DNA of 64,000 bases. Origin: Arthrobacter endolithicus. Its GTDB lineage: Bacteria; Actinomycetota; Actinomycetes; Actinomycetales; Micrococcaceae. This document shows, piece after piece, positions 61,380 to 64,000 of the stretch (positions are counted from its first letter, which is position 1; each line of letters opens with the position of its first letter). The stretch lies in NCBI RefSeq assembly GCF_026627425.1, contig NZ_JAPNLH010000001.1:124001-188000 (forward strand), written 5' to 3'. The position numbers and the translations under genes are program-made. The notes below the pieces were generated by a model. That model was not told the DNA's origin, made no database searches, and saw only the letters and a list, made by a program, of their open reading frames with translations.

Positions 61380-62444
61380 ATGACACTTAGCTCCAGGCAC
61401 CCCCTGATGGATGGCCGCACCGGCGATTCGCCGTTGATCACCGCTTACCGCGGCGGGAAACCGTCACGACGGCCGGTCTGGTTCATGCGCCAGGCGGGGC
61501 GCTCGCTGCCGGAATACCGCGAGCTGCGCAAGGGCGTGGCGATGCTGGATTCGTGCCTGGACCCGCAGCTGGCCTCGGAAATCACGCTGCAGCCCGTCCG
61601 CCGGCACGATGTGGACGCCGGCATTTTTTTCTCCGACATTGTCATCCCGCTCAAACTGGCCGGGGTAGGGGTGGACATTGTCCCCGGGGTAGGCCCGGTG
61701 CTGGACACGCCAATCCGCACGGCCGCTGACGTGGCAGCCCTTCCCACGCTGACCGACGAGGCGCTGGAGCCGATCCGCGAAGCCGTCCGGCTCACCGTTG
61801 ACCAGCTGGGGAAGACACCCTTGGTCGGGTTCGCCGGCGCGCCGTTCACACTAGCGGCCTACATGGTGGAAGGGAAGCCATCGCGTGATCATTTGGGCCC
61901 ACGCACCATGATGCACGCCGATCCGCTGGCCTGGCGGGCGCTGACCCAGTGGGCGGCGGATGCTTCCGGGATGTTCCTGCGTGCGCAATTGGAAGCCGGG
62001 GCCAGCGCCGGTCAGCTGTTCGATTCCTGGGCCGGATCGTTGGGTTTGGCGGACTACACCCGGTATGTGGCTCCCGCATCAGCACGGGCACTTGACCATG
62101 TGCGCGGTCTTGGTGCGCCGCTGGTCCACTTTGGTACCGGCACGTCGGAACTGCTGGGCGCTATGCACGACGTCGGCGTGGACGTCATGGGGGTCGATTA
62201 CCGGCTGCCGCTGGATGAGGCGAACCGGAGGCTGGGCGGAGCCGTGCCACTGCAGGGGAACATCGATCCTGCGCTGCTGTCCGCACCGTGGGAGGTCCTC
62301 GAAGCCCATGTGCGTGCGGTGATCGCGGCAGGGGAGGCCGCGCCCGGACACGTGCTCAATTTGGGTCACGGGGTGCCGCCGGAAACCGATCCTGATGTCC
62401 TCACCCGGATGGTGGAACTGATCCACTCAATTCAGCCCTCATGA
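61380..62444 (+). CDS. hemE: Uroporphyrinogen decarboxylase
   Basis: A 354-residue barrel enzyme. It shows PVWFMRQAGRSLPEYRELR (substrate-binding Arg residues, 34-52), the catalytic Asp in IFFSDIVIPL near residue 86, GFAGAPFTLAAYMVEG, and the C-terminal LNLGHGVPPETDP. It removes four acetate carboxyls from uroporphyrinogen III to give coproporphyrinogen III. ATG 61380 is taken rather than the upstream in-frame TTG at 61362. Its stop overlaps the ATGATG start of the oxidase gene. The promoter region is shared with hemA. Confidence 0.96.
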   Translation: MTLSSRHPLMDGRTGDSPLITAYRGGKPSRRPVWFMRQAGRSLPEYRELRKGVAMLDSCLDPQLASEITLQPVRRHDVDAGIFFSDIVIPLKLAGVGVDIVPGVGPVLDTPIRTAADVAALPTLTDEALEPIREAVRLTVDQLGKTPLVGFAGAPFTLAAYMVEGKPSRDHLGPRTMMHADPLAWRALTQWAADASGMFLRAQLEAGASAGQLFDSWAGSLGLADYTRYVAPASARALDHVRGLGAPLVHFGTGTSELLGAMHDVGVDVMGVDYRLPLDEANRRLGGAVPLQGNIDPALLSAPWEVLEAHVRAVIAAGEAAPGHVLNLGHGVPPETDPDVLTRMVELIHSIQPS

Positions 62445-64000
62445 TGGACAGCCCGATGCACAGTGCTGCTGCGCCGCGCGGACGGCGGCAGCGGCGTGCC
62501 GTCGTCGTCGGTGGCGGAATCTCCGGACTCGTGGCTGCCCGGGACCTGGTTCACGCCGGCTACCGGGTCACGGTGCTGGAGGCGTCGGGCGTTTTCGGCG
62601 GCTGCGTCGGTTCGCACATGGTGGCCGGCCTCTCGCTGGACAGCGGGGCGGAATCATTTGCCACGCGTTCGACGGCGGTCGCAGACCTGGTCACGGAGCT
62701 GGGTTTGGGGGCCCTCATCAGATCGCCGGACCCGTCCGGTGCCTGGGTTCAGCTGCCGACGGGAGCGCTGCCGCTGCCACGGACCGGGGTGTTGGGCATT
62801 CCGGCTGACCCCTGGGCGCCGGAAGTGCGCAGGGCGCTGGGGTTCGCCGGTTCGCTGCGGGCTGCGCTCGATGCGTCCCTACCGGCGTCGGTAGGGACGA
62901 GTGCGCAGGTGTGCAGCGTCGCGGACCTGGTCCGGGCGCGGATGGGCGCTCGTGTCCTGGAGCGTTTGGTGGCGCCTGTGGTCGCCGGAGTCCATTCGGC
63001 GGATCCGGAAGTTCTGGACGTTGACATGGTGGCGCCGGGGCTGCGCGAAGGCATTCTGAAACACGGTTCCTTGGCGGCCGCAGTGGCGGCGCAACGGGGT
63101 GCCGCCCGGCCGGGTGGTGCGCAGCCGGGCGGGGCACAGCCGCGCAGTGGCCCGCAGGGTGACGTCGAGCCGGGCGGTGCACAGCCGGGTATGGCAAAGG
63201 CCGGGGCGGCGGTGGGCGGCCTGGCCGGGGGGATGTTCATGCTCGTCGGGGCGCTGGCAGAAGATCTGCGGAAGGCGGGCGTTGAGATGCACACGGGGCA
63301 CCCGGCGACCGGGCTTTCACGCACGGCTTCGTCCGGTGCAGGCACTGAATGGACGGTAACCGCGGGGAAGTGGTCCGCGCGGGCAGAAGTTCTGGTGGTG
63401 GCCACGAATGGTCCGGCGGCGGTGCAACTGCTGGCCCCTGTGATCCCGGAGCTTGCCGGTCATGCCCCGGCGGCCGGGCCCGACGTTCGGCTGGTGACCC
63501 TCGTGGTGGATTTGCCCGGTCTGGATGTGAAACCCCGCGGTACCGGCATTCTGGTGGCGCCGCAGACCGCCGGGATCATGGCCAAAGCGCTGACACATGC
63601 GAGTGCGAAATGGGCCTGGCTGGCCGAGAAAGCCGGGGCCGGGAGGCACATCCTCAGGCTCTCCTACGGCAGGGCAGGAGACGGTGCAGGCAGGGCCGGA
63701 GACGGTGCAGGTCGATCCCCGCAACTTTCCGCAGCGGACGATGACCTGCTGACCGCTGCCCTCGCGGACGCTTCGACCCTGCTGGATCAGCCGATCACTG
63801 CGGATGTTCTGCTGGATTGGGACGTCGTGCGGTGGCCCGGTTCGCTGCCGTTTGCCGCGGTGGGACACCGGAAAGAAATGGCAAAGGTCCGCGACATTGC
63901 CCGCCAGCAGCCCGGACTGCTCCTGCTGGGTGGTTGGCTGGCCGGAAATGGTCTCGCCGCCGTGGTGGCGGATGCCCGTGCGGAAGTGGCGGGTGCACTC
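62441..64000 (+). CDS. hemG: Coproporphyrinogen/protoporphyrinogen oxidase (HemY/HemG type), cut by window end
   Basis: The frame stays open from ATG 62441 to the window end (520 codons), so the gene is 3' truncated here. It begins with a FAD motif (VVVGGGISGLVAARDL, residues 21-36), then VLEASGVFGGCVGSH, LDSGAESFATRS and VVAGVHSADPEVLDVDM, all typical of HemY oxidases; Gram-positives generally use them on coproporphyrinogen III. A loop at about residues 219-254 is expanded by six 15-bp units (PGGAQ), and two 21-bp units (GRAGDGA) occur at about 410-423, both outside known motifs. The start overlaps hemE. Confidence 0.93.
   Translation, partial: MMDSPMHSAAAPRGRRQRRAVVVGGGISGLVAARDLVHAGYRVTVLEASGVFGGCVGSHMVAGLSLDSGAESFATRSTAVADLVTELGLGALIRSPDPSGAWVQLPTGALPLPRTGVLGIPADPWAPEVRRALGFAGSLRAALDASLPASVGTSAQVCSVADLVRARMGARVLERLVAPVVAGVHSADPEVLDVDMVAPGLREGILKHGSLAAAVAAQRGAARPGGAQPGGAQPRSGPQGDVEPGGAQPGMAKAGAAVGGLAGGMFMLVGALAEDLRKAGVEMHTGHPATGLSRTASSGAGTEWTVTAGKWSARAEVLVVATNGPAAVQLLAPVIPELAGHAPAAGPDVRLVTLVVDLPGLDVKPRGTGILVAPQTAGIMAKALTHASAKWAWLAEKAGAGRHILRLSYGRAGDGAGRAGDGAGRSPQLSAADDDLLTAALADASTLLDQPITADVLLDWDVVRWPGSLPFAAVGHRKEMAKVRDIARQQPGLLLLGGWLAGNGLAAVVADARAEVAGAL
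63110..63199 (+). repeat. 15-bp tandem repeat, 6 degenerate units, inside haem oxidase gene
   Basis: Units begin at 63110, 63125, 63140, 63155, 63170 and 63185; four keep the form CCGGGYGGKGCRCAG (PGGAQ) closely, and the middle two have drifted. They lie in frame. Confidence 0.8.
63668..63709 (+). repeat. 21-bp tandem repeat, 2 units, inside haem oxidase gene
   Basis: Two copies differing at one base encode GRAGDGA twice in frame. Confidence 0.85.

Overview
The window looks like a contiguous piece of chromosome from a high-GC Gram-positive actinobacterium, most likely a Micrococcaceae / Arthrobacter-type organism. The reasons are a mycothiol-pathway deacetylase (MshB), a 7Fe ferredoxin next to dapC, actinobacterial-type DapD, a gluABCD glutamate importer, DUF3107 and DUF3117 proteins, MoeZ, GC-rich codon use and many GTG/TTG starts. 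Gene order recalled from Mycobacterium (typA, mshB, fdx-dapC, dapD/dapE, LOG, DivIVA-like, tag, DUF3117, O-methyltransferase, sigE, tatB, mrp, DUF1003, CBS/MgtE-N, membrane stress protein; then rhlE, MiaE_2, DUF3107, TetR, moeZ) is recognisable. Most of the window is therefore conserved backbone rather than an island. No rRNA, tRNA, CRISPR array, prophage or insertion sequence was seen.

Layout. 1-2.9 kb: FAD oxidoreductase, DUF2071 protein and nucleoside deaminase. 3.2-10.6 kb: a dipeptide/oligopeptide ABC importer with two different lipoprotein binding proteins, two permeases and one fused double ATPase. 10.7-18.8 kb: SGNH hydrolase, typA, mshB carrying a membrane tail, fdxA-dapC and gltA. 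18.9-24.6 kb: galE, a TetR regulator, two uncharacterised proteins, and divergent dapD and dapE, which with dapC make the succinylase branch of lysine/DAP synthesis. 24.6-28.1 kb: gluDCBA on the minus strand. 28.2-31.7 kb: LOG, DivIVA-like, tag, a PIG-V-like mannosyltransferase and DUF3117. 31.7-40 kb: S53 peptidase, O-methyltransferase, sigE, tatB, mrp, DUF1003, CBS/MgtE-N and a stress protein. 40-51.8 kb: PepP, PHP phosphoesterase, a vapC remnant, DEAD-box helicase, RNB ribonuclease, MiaE_2 ferritin-like protein, FUSC, LLM oxidoreductase, MgtC and acyltransferase. 52-55.4 kb: thiE diverging from a TPP riboswitch that leads thiO-thiS-thiG. 55.5-59.9 kb: small membrane protein, DUF3107, TetR, moeZ, SDR and an M50 protease. 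59.9-64 kb: hemA diverging from hemE-hemG, the last cut by the window end.

The thi genes cover synthesis of the thiazole half of thiamine and its coupling; no thiF is present, and the nearby moeZ could adenylate ThiS. hemA, hemE and the oxidase cover early and late haem steps.

The most unusual property is spread across the whole window. Unrelated genes carry short tandem minisatellites, mostly with 15-, 18- or 21-bp periods that preserve frame, encoding low-complexity linkers: TetR, the mannosyltransferase, the S53 peptidase, the stress protein, ThiO and the haem oxidase. A 4-bp array runs across the stop codon of the ferritin-like gene. Other points of interest are the overlapping divergent thi promoters with a probably leaderless thiE, paired repeats upstream of gltA, a terminator-shaped hairpin facing antisense between the two binding-protein genes, and the lack of an anti-sigma gene next to sigE.
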